Source: Bacteroidota bacterium
Lineage (GTDB): Bacteria; Bacteroidota; Bacteroidia; NS11-12g; UBA955
Direction of reading: 5' to 3'
Length of the DNA stretch: 47,798 nucleotides
Assembly (NCBI GenBank): GCA_963169345.1
Contig: CAUJCT010000015.1
Span: forward strand, 1-47,798
The notes under the pieces were generated by a model, which saw nothing but the letters and a program-made list of their open reading frames with translations, had not been told where the DNA came from and did not search any database. The position numbers were made by a program, and so were the translations under genes. This document shows, in pieces, positions 20,238-29,997 of the stretch; position 1 is the stretch's first letter, and every line of letters starts with the position of its first letter.

Positions 20238-20546
20238 TTAGTTGGAGTTTCCGGTTTCCGGATCGTAATCTTTACGAGAGAATTCATCGTAATTGTATTC
20301 AGGAAGCAATTCACTTTTCACATGTTTGATAGTTTCAGTTAATGCTTCTGAAAATTTATTGAAGTCTTCCTTGTATAAGAAAATTTTAGATTTAACATAA
20401 TTGCCATCGTCAAACTTTTTTGTGCTTTCTGTTATTGTCAGGAAATAATCGTTAGACTTAGTACTTCTCACATCAAAAAAATAGGTTCTCTTTCCAGCCT
20501 TCACACGTTTCGAAAAAATGCTGTTCTTATCTCTGAAGTCTTCCAT
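20238..20546 (-). CDS. DUF3276 (PUR-alpha-like) nucleic-acid-binding protein
   Basis: A 102-residue protein whose core AGKRTYFFDVRSTKSNDYFLTITES and later YKEDFNKFSEAL match the DUF3276/PUR-domain family, found throughout Bacteroidota and related to eukaryotic single-stranded nucleic-acid-binding Pur proteins. The frame opens at 20594, but family members start with a short acidic leader like MEDFRDKNSIFSKRV, so ATG 20546 is taken as the start. It is highly charged and presumably cytosolic. Its exact role is not established. Confidence 0.85.
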   Translation of the reverse strand: MEDFRDKNSIFSKRVKAGKRTYFFDVRSTKSNDYFLTITESTKKFDDGNYVKSKIFLYKEDFNKFSEALTETIKHVKSELLPEYNYDEFSRKDYDPETGNSN

Positions 20547-20638
20547 TATGCTAATTAAATTTTTCGCTAAATAACACCTTTTTTTCAAATTCAAAAAATT
20601 TTTCTTAATTTGGCAATAAAATTGTACTTCAAATCATT

Positions 20639-21061
20639 ATGCGCATTGTATGTTTAATCTTTAGTTTCTTTGCTTTTACCTTTATTGCACAGGCACAGAC
20701 ACAAGACAGTTCCCGTTCAGTAAATGTAGGCGACTCTGTTAACATCAGTGTTTGTCCAACTAAGGGATTTCAATATATACAATACTATAAAAAAACGCGC
20801 TTCCCTAATCCATCTGCCACTTATAACAAAACAACAGGTGAAGATTTTTACGAGTACTTTTTTTCAGATGGAGATTTTGACGCCAAATATCTGCCTTGTG
20901 AATTTGGAGGCAAAAAATATAGAATCATCAGCATACGTACTTTATTAGACAAAAACACAGGCAAAGACATAACAGTCATGTTTCTTGATTTGGGTTTAAA
21001 TACTGTTGCCTGGGTAGCTTTGCCTATGGCTGTTGATGCACTCGAAATTTATCTGGAATAA
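20639..21061 (+). CDS. Small exported protein of unknown function
   Basis: A 140-residue protein with a clear signal peptide (MRIVCLIFSFFAFTFIAQAQ) and a compact, beta-rich mature part with two cysteines (in VCPTKG and LPCEFGG) that could form a disulfide in the periplasm. No known domain was recognised. It is divergent from the DUF3276 gene and convergent with the lon operon; TTAATTTG at 20605-20612 is a one-mismatch -7 box. Confidence 0.6.
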   Translation: MRIVCLIFSFFAFTFIAQAQTQDSSRSVNVGDSVNISVCPTKGFQYIQYYKKTRFPNPSATYNKTTGEDFYEYFFSDGDFDAKYLPCEFGGKKYRIISIRTLLDKNTGKDITVMFLDLGLNTVAWVALPMAVDALEIYLE

Positions 21062-21102
21062 AGATTTAGCATCATTCAAGCAGTCTTTACAAATTTATTT
21101 TA

Positions 21103-21141
21103 AGTCCAAAAAAAGGCCCTTCCATATTTCTATAGAAGGGC
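21103..21141 (-). terminator. Rho-independent terminator of the lon-cytochrome operon
   Basis: On the minus strand GCCCTTC (21141-21135) pairs with GAAGGGC (21122-21116) around a 12-base loop and is followed by C and seven T residues. It lies 25 bases after the stop of the cytochrome gene. On the plus strand the hairpin is not followed by T residues, so it acts for the minus strand. Confidence 0.88.
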
Positions 21142-21166
21142 ACACTCTAAACGTGTTTTCGGGCGT

Positions 21167-21559
21167 TTATTTACATCCATTCTCTATCCAGCAACTCAAA
21201 ATATTGAGTGTGCTATCAGAGAGTTTGGGCGACTTTTTGGGCATTGGGGCATAAGTGCCTTCATGCTTGAGTGACATCATGAATCTGGCTTTCTGAGCTT
21301 CAGTCTTCACATTTTCATGATCACTTAAATTGATCCCGCCTGCATGATTTGCTGCACTGTGGCAGGACTTAGCGCAATTATTATCTACAATTGACTTTAC
21401 GTCGGCAGAATATGTATAATTGGTATTGTTACAGATGGCAGATACAACAGGAGCAACAGTTTCTGCTATTCCTGGCGTGGCTTCCACAGCTTTCTTTGGT
21501 CCGCATGAGGTAACTGCAAGAGCAGCTATTAAAATGGCTTGGGTGTAATTGACTTTCAT
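21167..21559 (-). CDS. Lipoprotein cytochrome c-like with CX3CH heme motif
   Basis: A 130-residue exported lipoprotein (lipobox VTSC near residue 19) with a single cytochrome-c-like domain (about 45-130): YSADVKSIVDNNC-AKS-CHSAAN, a GGINLSD loop, a possible axial methionine in YAPMPKKSP, and a terminal SCWIENGCK. The heme-attachment motif has three residues between the cysteines (CAKSCH) instead of two; the codons are unambiguous. It starts two bases after lon, so it shares its message, and ends before a strong terminator. Electron transfer in the periplasm is the likely role; the partner is unknown. Confidence 0.75.
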   Translation of the reverse strand: MKVNYTQAILIAALAVTSCGPKKAVEATPGIAETVAPVVSAICNNTNYTYSADVKSIVDNNCAKSCHSAANHAGGINLSDHENVKTEAQKARFMMSLKHEGTYAPMPKKSPKLSDSTLNILSCWIENGCK

Positions 21560-21561
21560 TT

Positions 21562-24048
21562 TTATTTTGTTTCGTCTTTGGTGAATGAATGCAAATCTAA
21601 AGGTTTTTTTACCAATTCATCCAACAATGCCAGGTCTAAAACTTCCAGCATATTTTTTACATAGTGAAATTCAACACCTTTTAAATATTGTTGTGGAATA
21701 TCTTCTACATCTTTTCTGTTTTCATGGCACATGATGATTTCTTTGATACCTGCGCGCTTTGCTGCCAGAATTTTTTCCTTTATTCCACCAACAGGCAATA
21801 CTCTTCCCCTGAGGGTAATTTCACCGGTCATGGCCAGAAATGGCTTCACTTTTCTTTGTGTAAACAGAGAAGCCAGTGAAGTTAAAATTGTAATACCTGC
21901 ACTAGGACCATCTTTAGGTATTGCTCCGGCCGGGAAGTGAATATGGGTATCCCAGTTGTTAAACAATTTGTAATCAATGTTCAGATATTCGCAGTTGGCT
22001 TTTAAGAAAGTCATGGCAGTTGAAGCACTCTCCTTCATCACTTCACCCAGTTTACCTGTTAAAGTCATACCACCTTTACCTCTTGTTAAAGTGCTTTCAA
22101 CAAATAATATACTACCACCAACAGGACTCCAGGCCAAACCAGTTACAACACCTGCTGTATCATTATCCTGATAAATTTCTTTTTCAAGCTTATCTACACC
22201 CAGGATGTTTTGAATATCATCCTGACTGATGCTCGGATTGAATTCCTGATTACTTGCAATCAACATGGCGTTATGTCTGACAAGAGAAGCAATTTTCTTT
22301 TCAAGATTTCGAACCCCGCTTTCTCTTGTGTACTCTTCCACTACAGTTTCAATCACTTTATCACTCAGTTTAAACTGAGAAGCTTTTAAACCGTGCATAT
22401 TGCGTTGTTTAGGAATCAGATATTTTTGAGCAATTTGAATTTTCTCTTCAACGGTGTATCCACTGATTTCAATGACCTCCATTCTGTCCAGTAAAGCGGG
22501 TTGAATGGTATCCAAGGAGTTGGCTGTTGCAATGAACATCACCTTACTCAAATCGTAATCGAGTTCCAGATAATTGTCGTGGAAGGTAGTATTCTGCTCT
22601 GGGTCTAAAACCTCCAACAAAGCTGAAGAAGGGTCGCCTCTGAAATCATTTCCTACTTTATCAATTTCATCCAGTACAAAAACCGGATTACCGGATTTTA
22701 CTTTTTTTAGATTTTGAATGATACGACCAGGCATAGCTCCTATATAGGTTTTTCTATGTCCACGTATTTCAGATTCATCATGAAGTCCACCTAAAGACAC
22801 CCTGACATATTTTCTGCCAATAGCTTTGGCAATACTTTTTCCAAGTGATGTTTTACCGACACCTGGAGGGCCATATAAGCAGATGATAGGACTCTTTAAA
22901 TCTCCTTTCAGTTTAATAACAGCCAGGTATTCGAGAATACGCTGCTTCACTTTTTCAAGACCAAAATGATCGGCATCAAGTACCTTCTGAGCTTTAGCAA
23001 TATCCAGATTGTCTTTTGTAAACTCATTCCATGGCAAATCCAGGAGTGTCTGAGCATAATTTAAACTCACTGAATAATCAGGACTGGCAGGATTGATGCG
23101 CAAGAGTTTATCCAGTTCTTTATTGAACGCATCGTGAATTTCCTTAGTCCATTTCTTTTTATTGCCTCTGTCTCTCAGACTTTGAATTTCGCGATCAGGA
23201 CTATCATGACCTAATTCTTCCTGTATAGCGCGTATTTGCTGCTGCAGAAAATACTCTTTCTGTTGCTTGTCAATGTCTACTTTTACTTTGTTTTGAATCT
23301 GATCCTTCAGTTTCAGAATCTGATTTTCCCTGACCAGATGTTCGAATACTTTGCTTGCTCTTTCTTTTAAAGAACTTGCATTGAGTATGGCTTGTTTTTC
23401 CGACAAAGAAATGTTGAGATTAGAAGCAATAAAGCTTACCAAAAAATTATCACTGTCAATATTTCTCAGAGCAAAATTGGCTTCAGAAGGAATATTTGGC
23501 GACAGTTCTATGTTTTCTGCAGCGGTATCCTTAATGCTGCTGATGAGTGCTTTTAATTCACCATCCTGAATTTCATCAGTGACTTCAATCGCTTTTACAT
23601 AAGCAGTCATGTAAGGTTCAGTGCTGATTAGCTCACCCAGTTCAATTTTTCTTTTACCCTGAATAATGGCAGTGGTATTACCATCCGGCATACGCAAGAT
23701 TTTAATAATCTGAGCCATTGTGCCGATTGTATTGAGATCAGCGATATTCGGTTCTTCTGTTTCAGGATCTTTTTGAGCAAAGACACCCACTATTTTATTT
23801 CCTTTATTGGCATCTTTAATAAGTTTTATAGACTTATCGCGACCGACTGTAATTGGAAATACGACACCAGGAAACAGAACGGTATTTCTAATCGGTAAAA
23901 TTGGCAGACTTTCGGGCACAACCAATTTATTGCTTTCCTTTTCTTCTTGTTGTGAGAACAAAGGGAACAAGTCTCCTCCACTTTCCGACTCTTCGGAATC
24001 CAGATGACCTCCAAAAACTAACTTGTTATAATTCATATCAAAAATCAC
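21562..24048 (-). CDS. lon: ATP-dependent protease Lon
   Basis: Cytosolic AAA+ serine protease that degrades misfolded and short-lived regulatory proteins, including antitoxins. The 828 residues run: N-terminal substrate domain (about 42-245), coiled coil, AAA+ module with Walker A GPPGVGKT (393-400) and [10 protein letters not shown], and the protease domain with catalytic Ser716 in PKDGPSAGI and the GGIKEK lysines (757/759). The length is normal. An ATG four codons in (24036) is an alternative start. It leads a two-gene operon with the cytochrome gene. Confidence 0.97.
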   Translation of the reverse strand: MIFDMNYNKLVFGGHLDSEESESGGDLFPLFSQQEEKESNKLVVPESLPILPIRNTVLFPGVVFPITVGRDKSIKLIKDANKGNKIVGVFAQKDPETEEPNIADLNTIGTMAQIIKILRMPDGNTTAIIQGKRKIELGELISTEPYMTAYVKAIEVTDEIQDGELKALISSIKDTAAENIELSPNIPSEANFALRNIDSDNFLVSFIASNLNISLSEKQAILNASSLKERASKVFEHLVRENQILKLKDQIQNKVKVDIDKQQKEYFLQQQIRAIQEELGHDSPDREIQSLRDRGNKKKWTKEIHDAFNKELDKLLRINPASPDYSVSLNYAQTLLDLPWNEFTKDNLDIAKAQKVLDADHFGLEKVKQRILEYLAVIKLKGDLKSPIICLYGPPGVGKTSLGKSIAKAIGRKYVRVSLGGLHDESEIRGHRKTYIGAMPGRIIQNLKKVKSGNPVFVLDEIDKVGNDFRGDPSSALLEVLDPEQNTTFHDNYLELDYDLSKVMFIATANSLDTIQPALLDRMEVIEISGYTVEEKIQIAQKYLIPKQRNMHGLKASQFKLSDKVIETVVEEYTRESGVRNLEKKIASLVRHNAMLIASNQEFNPSISQDDIQNILGVDKLEKEIYQDNDTAGVVTGLAWSPVGGSILFVESTLTRGKGGMTLTGKLGEVMKESASTAMTFLKANCEYLNIDYKLFNNWDTHIHFPAGAIPKDGPSAGITILTSLASLFTQRKVKPFLAMTGEITLRGRVLPVGGIKEKILAAKRAGIKEIIMCHENRKDVEDIPQQYLKGVEFHYVKNMLEVLDLALLDELVKKPLDLHSFTKDETK

Positions 24049-24199
24049 ATTTATTATTCAAATGCAATACCACAATCAAATTTATGACAAAATTTCGTAA
24101 AGTTATTACCCTTTCATCATTTTACTGACAAATTAGACAATTTAAACCGCAAAAGGTTCAGTGAAAAGTTCAGGAAGAAAAGAATTATCTTCGCGCATA

Positions 24200-24991
24200 A
24201 TGGAAAACTATCTGGAAACCAATAAATCTTCCTGGAATGAGCGTGCAAAGCTGCACTATGAATCGTCCTTCTATGATAATAAATCGTTTATTGAAGGTCG
24301 AAATTCACTGCCTGAATTAGACATAGAACTATTAGGAGACATTAACAACAAAACTGCCATTCACCTGCAATGTCATTTCGGTCAAGACACCATTTCATTA
24401 AGCAGAATGGGTGCTAAAGCCACTGGAATCGACTTGTCAGATGATGCAATAACATTAGCCCGTCAATTGGCTGATGAATGCCATACAGATACCCGGTTTA
24501 TCTGTTCGGATGTATATTCTTTACCAGAGATTATCCATGAAAAATTTGATATTTGTTACTCCAGCTATGGCACTATCGGATGGTTGCCTGACATAAAGAA
24601 ATGGGCCGAAGTAGTAGCGCATGTTACAAAATCAGGAGGCAGGTTTGTCTTTGCCGAATTTCATCCTGTTATATGGATGTACGATGATTTACTGGAACAC
24701 ATACAATTTTCGTATTTTAAAGATGCCGCCATTGAAGAAGTAATAGAAGGTACTTATGCCAGTAAAGACGCAAAGCAAACATTTAAAACCATTAGCTGGA
24801 ATCACGGTCTGTCTGAAGTTATGCAAGCTTTGATAGATCAAGGGTTTCAGATTGAAACTTTCAGAGAATACGATTACTCACCTTACAATGTTTTTCACAA
24901 GATGAATGAAATTGAACCAGGTAAATTTATCGTTGAAAAGTTTGGAAGGAAAATGCCTTTGGTGTATGGGCTTGTAGCTAGAAAAAAATAA
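24200..24991 (+). CDS. SAM-dependent class I methyltransferase
   Basis: A 263-residue cytosolic methyltransferase. The SAM site is variant motif I in TAIHLQCHFGQDTISLSRMGA, followed by GIDLSDDAITLARQLA (motif II acid) and FDICYSSYGTIGWLPD (motif IV region). The frame is open from 24161, but family members begin close to MENYLETNKSSWNERAKLH, so ATG 24200 is preferred; a one-mismatch -7 box, TATCTTCG, lies just before it. The substrate is unknown; small-molecule targets are usual. Confidence 0.8.
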   Translation: MENYLETNKSSWNERAKLHYESSFYDNKSFIEGRNSLPELDIELLGDINNKTAIHLQCHFGQDTISLSRMGAKATGIDLSDDAITLARQLADECHTDTRFICSDVYSLPEIIHEKFDICYSSYGTIGWLPDIKKWAEVVAHVTKSGGRFVFAEFHPVIWMYDDLLEHIQFSYFKDAAIEEVIEGTYASKDAKQTFKTISWNHGLSEVMQALIDQGFQIETFREYDYSPYNVFHKMNEIEPGKFIVEKFGRKMPLVYGLVARKK

Positions 24992-24997
24992 AGTATT

Positions 24998-25012
24998 GTT
25001 CAGCGACTGAAC
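24998..25012. terminator. Small hairpin between convergent genes
   Basis: GTTCAG-CGA-CTGAAC forms a perfect 6-bp stem between the methyltransferase and TrkA-like genes. The T tract is poor on the plus strand and interrupted on the minus strand, so bidirectional termination is only possible, not shown. Confidence 0.4.
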
Positions 25013-25022
25013 ACAGGTTTCA

Positions 25023-25718
25023 TTACTTGTTCAATTCAATGAATCTTTCGATATCTATTTCCTTACCCATAATGATGATTTCATCCTGAGCATAAATGAC
25101 AGTATTGGATTGCACAACACCCAACAAATGTCTTTCATATTCGATACCACTTCTTTTATCCACTTCATACAGTCTTTTAATGGTTATAAGACGCAGATTG
25201 TATTTCACATCGAATTCTATCTTTTCAATTGACAGGTTGACGATGCCCGGAGGAGCCTGGATTTCGGCAATTTCATAGCCATCGGGTAATTGTAGGAATG
25301 TTTTAACACTCGGGTGTATCAGACGTTCGGCTACAAGAATACCTACTTCCTCTTCAGGAGAGAGAGTTTCGGTGATACCAAGCTTTTCGAGAATCAACTT
25401 CTGGTGTGGAGAACCGGCGCGGGCAATGATTCTTTTAATTTTCAGTTCCAAAAGGTTGACCACTGTGAGAATCAAAGCTTCAAAGTTTTCGCCAATAGCC
25501 ACAACAACGGCATCCATCTCTTCAATTTTGAAACTTTTCAAAGCATTCATTTCAGTAGAATCCATAGTTATAGCCATTGCTACATCTTCTTTTAAAATTT
25601 CTACTTTGTCTTCATTTTCATCTATAGCTACAACTTCAGCTCCACGGCGCGACAACTGGCGGGCTATTTTACCACCAAATCGACCCAGACCTATAACGGC
25701 GAATTTTGCTTTGATCAT
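25023..25718 (-). CDS. TrkA/KtrA-type potassium uptake regulator
   Basis: A 231-residue cytosolic regulator of a potassium channel or transporter. The RCK/TrkA-N half has the Rossmann motif VIGLGRFGGKIA (about 8-19) with the acidic residue in VVAIDEN that selects NAD(H); the TrkA-C half covers about 140-225. Its membrane partner is not in the window. A perfect -7 box (CAAAATTA on the plus strand, 25726-25733) lies 7 bases before the ATG, with no clear -33 element. Confidence 0.88.
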   Translation of the reverse strand: MIKAKFAVIGLGRFGGKIARQLSRRGAEVVAIDENEDKVEILKEDVAMAITMDSTEMNALKSFKIEEMDAVVVAIGENFEALILTVVNLLELKIKRIIARAGSPHQKLILEKLGITETLSPEEEVGILVAERLIHPSVKTFLQLPDGYEIAEIQAPPGIVNLSIEKIEFDVKYNLRLITIKRLYEVDKRSGIEYERHLLGVVQSNTVIYAQDEIIIMGKEIDIERFIELNK

Positions 25719-25725
25719 TTGAATG

Positions 25726-25733
25726 CAAAATTA
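25726..25733 (-). promoter_or_regulatory. Possible -7 box of the TrkA-like gene
   Basis: Minus strand TAATTTTG, an exact TAnnTTTG match directly before the gene. The -33 position is A/T-rich without TTG. Confidence 0.4.
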
Positions 25734-25963
25734 TATGCTTATTCGGTTTTAAAAAGATTTTTTTTAGAAAGGTGATTTTAATCTTATCCGATCTCCAATC
25801 TGGAATAGTGACAGAAATTTGACAATTTTCATTTTAACAAAATTCTTAGTGAAGTGGCGTAAAATCAAATGCTCCTTCACTATAGCTATTCCCCTAACTA
25901 TGTACAAACGGATGTAAATACTTATAAATTGCTGCCCTGCTCTACTTAACCGAGCTTTGTTTC

Positions 25964-26746
25964 GTGGAAAAAAGATTGGTGTTGGTGATGTTGTTGTACT
26001 ATAGTCAATCCAGTGCACTGGTGTATTCTCCGGTATCTGTGGTTTCTTTGGGAAACGGCGGGAATGCATTCTCAACTGCTGATCCGTTTTCTGTATTCTA
26101 TTCTTTCAATCAGTCTAAGTCAAAGGAACTGGCATTTACCATTATACGACCATTCCATCATTTCGATATAAATGCCTTTAGCTTCACTGCAATCAAAAGA
26201 TTCGGTATCTCTCAATTGTCAAATTCTCTGACTTACCTTGGTAATGGAACAGCATCAAGCCTTTCCGGTTCCATTCAAAACCGTGTGGAATTCGGCTCAT
26301 ACAGTCTGGGGGCTCAAATCTGTTATTTACATACAATCATTCGAAATTATGAATCACTTAAGCAAATAAAAGGTTTTGTTTACAGTCATTTCAAAATAGA
26401 CAAACACTGGCATAGTTTCATTGCATTTGAAATAAACAATGAATCAAATGATATCCATAAATCCATTCATTGGAATACTTACTTTGCATTGAAATACATG
26501 GTGAGTTCCAACACCCACATAGATATACTTCATGAAATGAGTGGTCTGGGCAAAAATGCCATTAATGTAAGCATTGAACACCAGCATAAAAATGGATATA
26601 GATTCTTTTCAGGTTATAATTTCAGCAGAAACTCCATTGGCATTGGAATGAAAAAGCAAAAAGGAAATTTTGAACTTGGATTAGCTTTTTCCTACAACAA
26701 TTTTTTGGGTACCGGGCATGCATTGGAAAGTCATTATGCGTTTTAG
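25964..26746 (+). CDS. Predicted outer-membrane protein, PorV/PorQ-like opening
   Basis: A 260-residue exported protein starting at a GTG (25964), the only start that keeps the hydrophobic signal segment RLVLVMLLYYSQSSAL. The mature start (YSPVSVVSLGNGGNAFSTADPFSVFYSFNQS) resembles the PorV/PorQ-type pattern of a Gly-rich turn followed by a short hydrophobic strand, and the rest alternates like a barrel. No specific family is assigned. It overlaps the next gene by 11 bases; the two are likely one unit with pdxJ downstream. Confidence 0.6.
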   Translation: MEKRLVLVMLLYYSQSSALVYSPVSVVSLGNGGNAFSTADPFSVFYSFNQSKSKELAFTIIRPFHHFDINAFSFTAIKRFGISQLSNSLTYLGNGTASSLSGSIQNRVEFGSYSLGAQICYLHTIIRNYESLKQIKGFVYSHFKIDKHWHSFIAFEINNESNDIHKSIHWNTYFALKYMVSSNTHIDILHEMSGLGKNAINVSIEHQHKNGYRFFSGYNFSRNSIGIGMKKQKGNFELGLAFSYNNFLGTGHALESHYAF

Positions 26747-28709
26747 TCAACTGCTCTTACTATTGATTGTCCATTTACCCTGCTATTCACAGATAACAGA
26801 CGAACAGGATGTTTCAATTGAAATCAATTCCCAGGAATCCAATTTACAAGATGTAGAAGAATTGAAAACAGAATTAAAGCAGAGGAAAATTAAGATCAAC
26901 TTTTTAAGTGCTGTCGAATTGAATGAAATTCCATACCTCTTGCCTGTGCAGGTGGAGGCTTTGTTGCTGCACTTGAGACAATACGGGCCATTGGACAATA
27001 TTTATGAGTTGCAAACGATTGATGAATTTGACCTCTCATTGATAGCTCAACTTTTGCCAATTCTGGATTTCAGTTTACCCTTTTCAAAAAACATCAGCAG
27101 AGTTGTGCTTACACCGGAACACAGACAGGAAATCACCTTACAAAATAGTTTGAAAGCTGAAAAATCGAGAGCATATCTTTTAAATGAAAATGATGAAAAC
27201 AGGTATTTAGGCAGCAGAGACAAGACTTTGCTGAGATACACTTTTCAATCCAATGACAAATTTAAAACGGGATTTCATTTTGAAAAAGATGCAGGCGAAC
27301 AATACAAAAATGGAAGTTTTTCTGCGTTTGCTCATTTCCGTCTTAAAAACAGATTGAACGAATTGATATTGGGTGATTTTGTTTGTCAGTTTGGTCAAGG
27401 ACTAAATATCAGCTCGGGATTAGGTTTAAGTAAATCATCCAGTATCCAGAATATGGTTAGAGTGGTCAATGGATTCAGACCATACAGATCGGGCAGTGAA
27501 TATGGCTACTGGAGAGGTATTGGTATGAAGTTTCAATTTGGTCAACACACCATTTTTACTGCCTATTCTTTAACCCCGGCCGACTACAGAATGAAGCAGG
27601 ACAGTTCAGAGTTCTCGGTTCAATTGCTCGAGAGCGGGTATTACAGAAACAACAAGGAATTAAATAATCGAAGTAATGGCTGGATCATGCAATCAATGCT
27701 ACGGCATCAGTTTAAAATTCACCGTTGGAAAATCGGACAGAACGTTTATATCCAACAAGATTTTCAAAAACAAATTCATTCAGGTAAACTGTTATTCTTT
27801 AACAACCGGGCGAATTTCAACTGGTCGGCTGATTACCTTGGACATGCCGGTAATTCTCTCTTCTATGGAGAAGTCAGTATGAATAATGATGGTCAATTGA
27901 ACACATTAAACGGATGGTTAATGGCCTTAGGCAGAACACTTGACCTCAATATACTTCATAGTTATAATGGTGCATTCAAACTAAATAAATCGGATGTCCA
28001 TCGTTTATTTACAGACAACTATACAAATAGTATCTATACAGGTCTTGTCAGTCAAATTAACAGATACATCAAATTGGCCAGTTATGTTGAATTTTCGAAG
28101 AATCAGAATTACACTTATGTAAGAGATGGCCCCTCATCTGAAAAGGCTGTTTTACATGAATTAAAATTTGAAAAACGCAATGGACCATTGGGGTATCTTC
28201 GCTATAAAACCGGACATTCCTATATCAATGAAACCGGCACACAGACCATCAATCGACTTGAATTAAACATTCACAACTCACTGAGAGTGCATTTAGAATA
28301 TCCATTGGGAAGAAAAATCAAATGTTATCACAGATTTGAAACAGCAAAGCACAGAAAGCAGTTTGGCATACACAGTCAGGGTACTTTAAATTACCATGAG
28401 GTTCAATTTCAAAACTCGAAAAAGTGGAAATTCAACTTTAGAGTTACACGATTTAATATTGACGATTTTAATACCCGAATCTACGCTTACGAACACGATT
28501 TGAGTTACAGTTTTACGGTTCGGTCATTTCAAAACAGAGGTACTGAAGTGTATGCTTTGTTTCAATATCATGTGAACAAGATGCTGAATATAAAACTTAG
28601 ATTTGCGGCCTTACAATACGAAAACTCCAATGAATCAGGCAGTGGATTGGATACGATTGATGGACCAAACACGCATGATTTACGAGCAGAAATACAGATC
28701 AGATTATGA
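26736..28709 (+). CDS. Helix-hairpin-helix plus beta-barrel exported protein
   Basis: A 657-residue exported protein with a signal peptide (MRFSQLLLLLIVHLPCYSQ); ATG 26736 is preferred to the open frame start at 26718. Residues about 45-110 are a ComEA-like helix-hairpin-helix module (KINFLSAVELNEIPYL... LRQYGPLDNIYELQTIDEFD), normally a DNA- or protein-binding fold. The remaining roughly 540 residues are barrel-like strands with aromatic girdles, ending RAEIQIRL. The combination recurs in Bacteroidota but its role is not known to me; DNA binding at the outer membrane is a guess. Its stop overlaps the pdxJ start as ATGA. Confidence 0.75.
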   Translation: MRFSQLLLLLIVHLPCYSQITDEQDVSIEINSQESNLQDVEELKTELKQRKIKINFLSAVELNEIPYLLPVQVEALLLHLRQYGPLDNIYELQTIDEFDLSLIAQLLPILDFSLPFSKNISRVVLTPEHRQEITLQNSLKAEKSRAYLLNENDENRYLGSRDKTLLRYTFQSNDKFKTGFHFEKDAGEQYKNGSFSAFAHFRLKNRLNELILGDFVCQFGQGLNISSGLGLSKSSSIQNMVRVVNGFRPYRSGSEYGYWRGIGMKFQFGQHTIFTAYSLTPADYRMKQDSSEFSVQLLESGYYRNNKELNNRSNGWIMQSMLRHQFKIHRWKIGQNVYIQQDFQKQIHSGKLLFFNNRANFNWSADYLGHAGNSLFYGEVSMNNDGQLNTLNGWLMALGRTLDLNILHSYNGAFKLNKSDVHRLFTDNYTNSIYTGLVSQINRYIKLASYVEFSKNQNYTYVRDGPSSEKAVLHELKFEKRNGPLGYLRYKTGHSYINETGTQTINRLELNIHNSLRVHLEYPLGRKIKCYHRFETAKHRKQFGIHSQGTLNYHEVQFQNSKKWKFNFRVTRFNIDDFNTRIYAYEHDLSYSFTVRSFQNRGTEVYALFQYHVNKMLNIKLRFAALQYENSNESGSGLDTIDGPNTHDLRAEIQIRL

Positions 28710-29425
28710 CGAAACTGAGTGTCAACATTAACAAACTGGCGACTATCCGCAATTCAAGAGGTGGCAATAATCCGGATGTTGTGGCATACGCCCAAAAAAT
28801 TGAGTCTTACGGAGCTCATGGTATAACCATTCATCCAAGACCAGATCAGCGCCATATTCGCTTTGATGATGTATATGCTTTAAAGAAAGTAGTGAATACC
28901 GAATACAATATTGAAGGTTACCCATCCGAAGATTTCATTAAAATGGTGCTCGAGGTATGCCCTACACAAGTCACCCTGGTTCCCGACCCGCCTGAAGTTT
29001 TAACCAGTAACAACGGTTGGGACACCAAAGTGCATCAGTCGTTTTTAAAAGAAGTAATTGCTCGTTTCAAAAGTGCAGGTATTCGCAGCAGTATTTTTCT
29101 GAATCCTGATCCGGACATGATTGCTTCAGCGCTTACAACCGGTACCGATCGAATAGAATTGTATACTGAAGCTTATGCAAGTGCTTATCATCTGAATAAA
29201 GAAAAAGCAATTGCTCCCTATATCCAGACTGCGATAGCGGCAAATGCTGCTGGTCTGGGTATTAATGCCGGCCACGATTTAGACTTAAACAATCTCAGGT
29301 ATTTTGCTCAAAACATTCCAGGCTTACTCGAAGTAAGCATAGGTCATGCTTTGATTTGCGATGCACTGGAGTTTGGAATGGCCAATACAGTCAAAATGTA
29401 TTTGAATCAGCTTGCAGAGAGTTGA
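28706..29425 (+). CDS. pdxJ: Pyridoxine 5'-phosphate synthase
   Basis: Condenses 1-deoxyxylulose 5-phosphate with 3-amino-2-oxopropyl phosphate in the DXP-dependent vitamin B6 pathway. The 239 residues are a TIM barrel with the family start TKLSVNINKLATIRNSRGG, the GITIHPRPDQRHI loop, YNIEGYPS, a VTLVPDPPEVLTSNNGWD segment, ELYTEAYA, and the phosphate-binding end GINAGHDL ... EVSIGHAL. The start overlaps the preceding stop by four bases. Its 3' end overlaps coaE on the other strand by 19 bases. Confidence 0.97.
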   Translation: MTKLSVNINKLATIRNSRGGNNPDVVAYAQKIESYGAHGITIHPRPDQRHIRFDDVYALKKVVNTEYNIEGYPSEDFIKMVLEVCPTQVTLVPDPPEVLTSNNGWDTKVHQSFLKEVIARFKSAGIRSSIFLNPDPDMIASALTTGTDRIELYTEAYASAYHLNKEKAIAPYIQTAIAANAAGLGINAGHDLDLNNLRYFAQNIPGLLEVSIGHALICDALEFGMANTVKMYLNQLAES

Positions 29426-29991
29426 GAATGGAGTTTGAGAACTTGTTCAATGAGTGAATGTTCTCCATCGTTATAAATAACAAGGTCTGCCTTTTTCAGT
29501 TTTTCTTCTTCCGGCATTTGCATATTCATACGCGCTTCGACAGCAGCTTTCTCTGTATGGTCTCTTTCCAGAACTCTCTGTATTCTCAGTTCCTTGGGGG
29601 CATATACCAATGCAACTTTGTCGATAGAGTTTCTGCTTTCAGTTTCGAGCATAATAGCAGCTTCTTTAATGATGTAAGGAAGATGGGCATACTTCGAACA
29701 AAACTCATCCCAGTCTTTTAATACAAAAGGATGTATGATACCATTCAGTAATTCGAGTTTTGATTTGTCTTTAAAGACAATTCCAGCCATATAAGGTCTG
29801 TTGTAAATACCATCCTTAAAAGCTTCTTCTCCAAAATAGTGAACAATGGCTTTTCTGATTTCGGGTTGAGTGCTTACCAGTTCTTTAGAGCGCTGGTCGG
29901 CATAATAGACAGGCACATCCAGGAATTCGAAAATTCTGCATACAGTAGATTTACCACTACCAATGCCACCGGTAATGCCAAGACGAAGCAT
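29407..29991 (-). CDS. coaE: Dephospho-CoA kinase
   Basis: Last step of coenzyme A synthesis: phosphorylates dephospho-CoA at the 3' hydroxyl. The 194 residues open with the P-loop GITGGIGSGKST (5-16), then VPVYYADQRSKEL (the DAD-like loop) and a lid region with Arg-rich RIQRVLERD. It is last in a nusB-DUF1573-yajC-coaE run; yajC ends six bases before it. The tail overlaps pdxJ by 19 bases in convergent orientation. Confidence 0.95.
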   Translation of the reverse strand: MLRLGITGGIGSGKSTVCRIFEFLDVPVYYADQRSKELVSTQPEIRKAIVHYFGEEAFKDGIYNRPYMAGIVFKDKSKLELLNGIIHPFVLKDWDEFCSKYAHLPYIIKEAAIMLETESRNSIDKVALVYAPKELRIQRVLERDHTEKAAVEARMNMQMPEEEKLKKADLVIYNDGEHSLIEQVLKLHSQLSAS

Positions 29992-29997
29992 CTAAGA

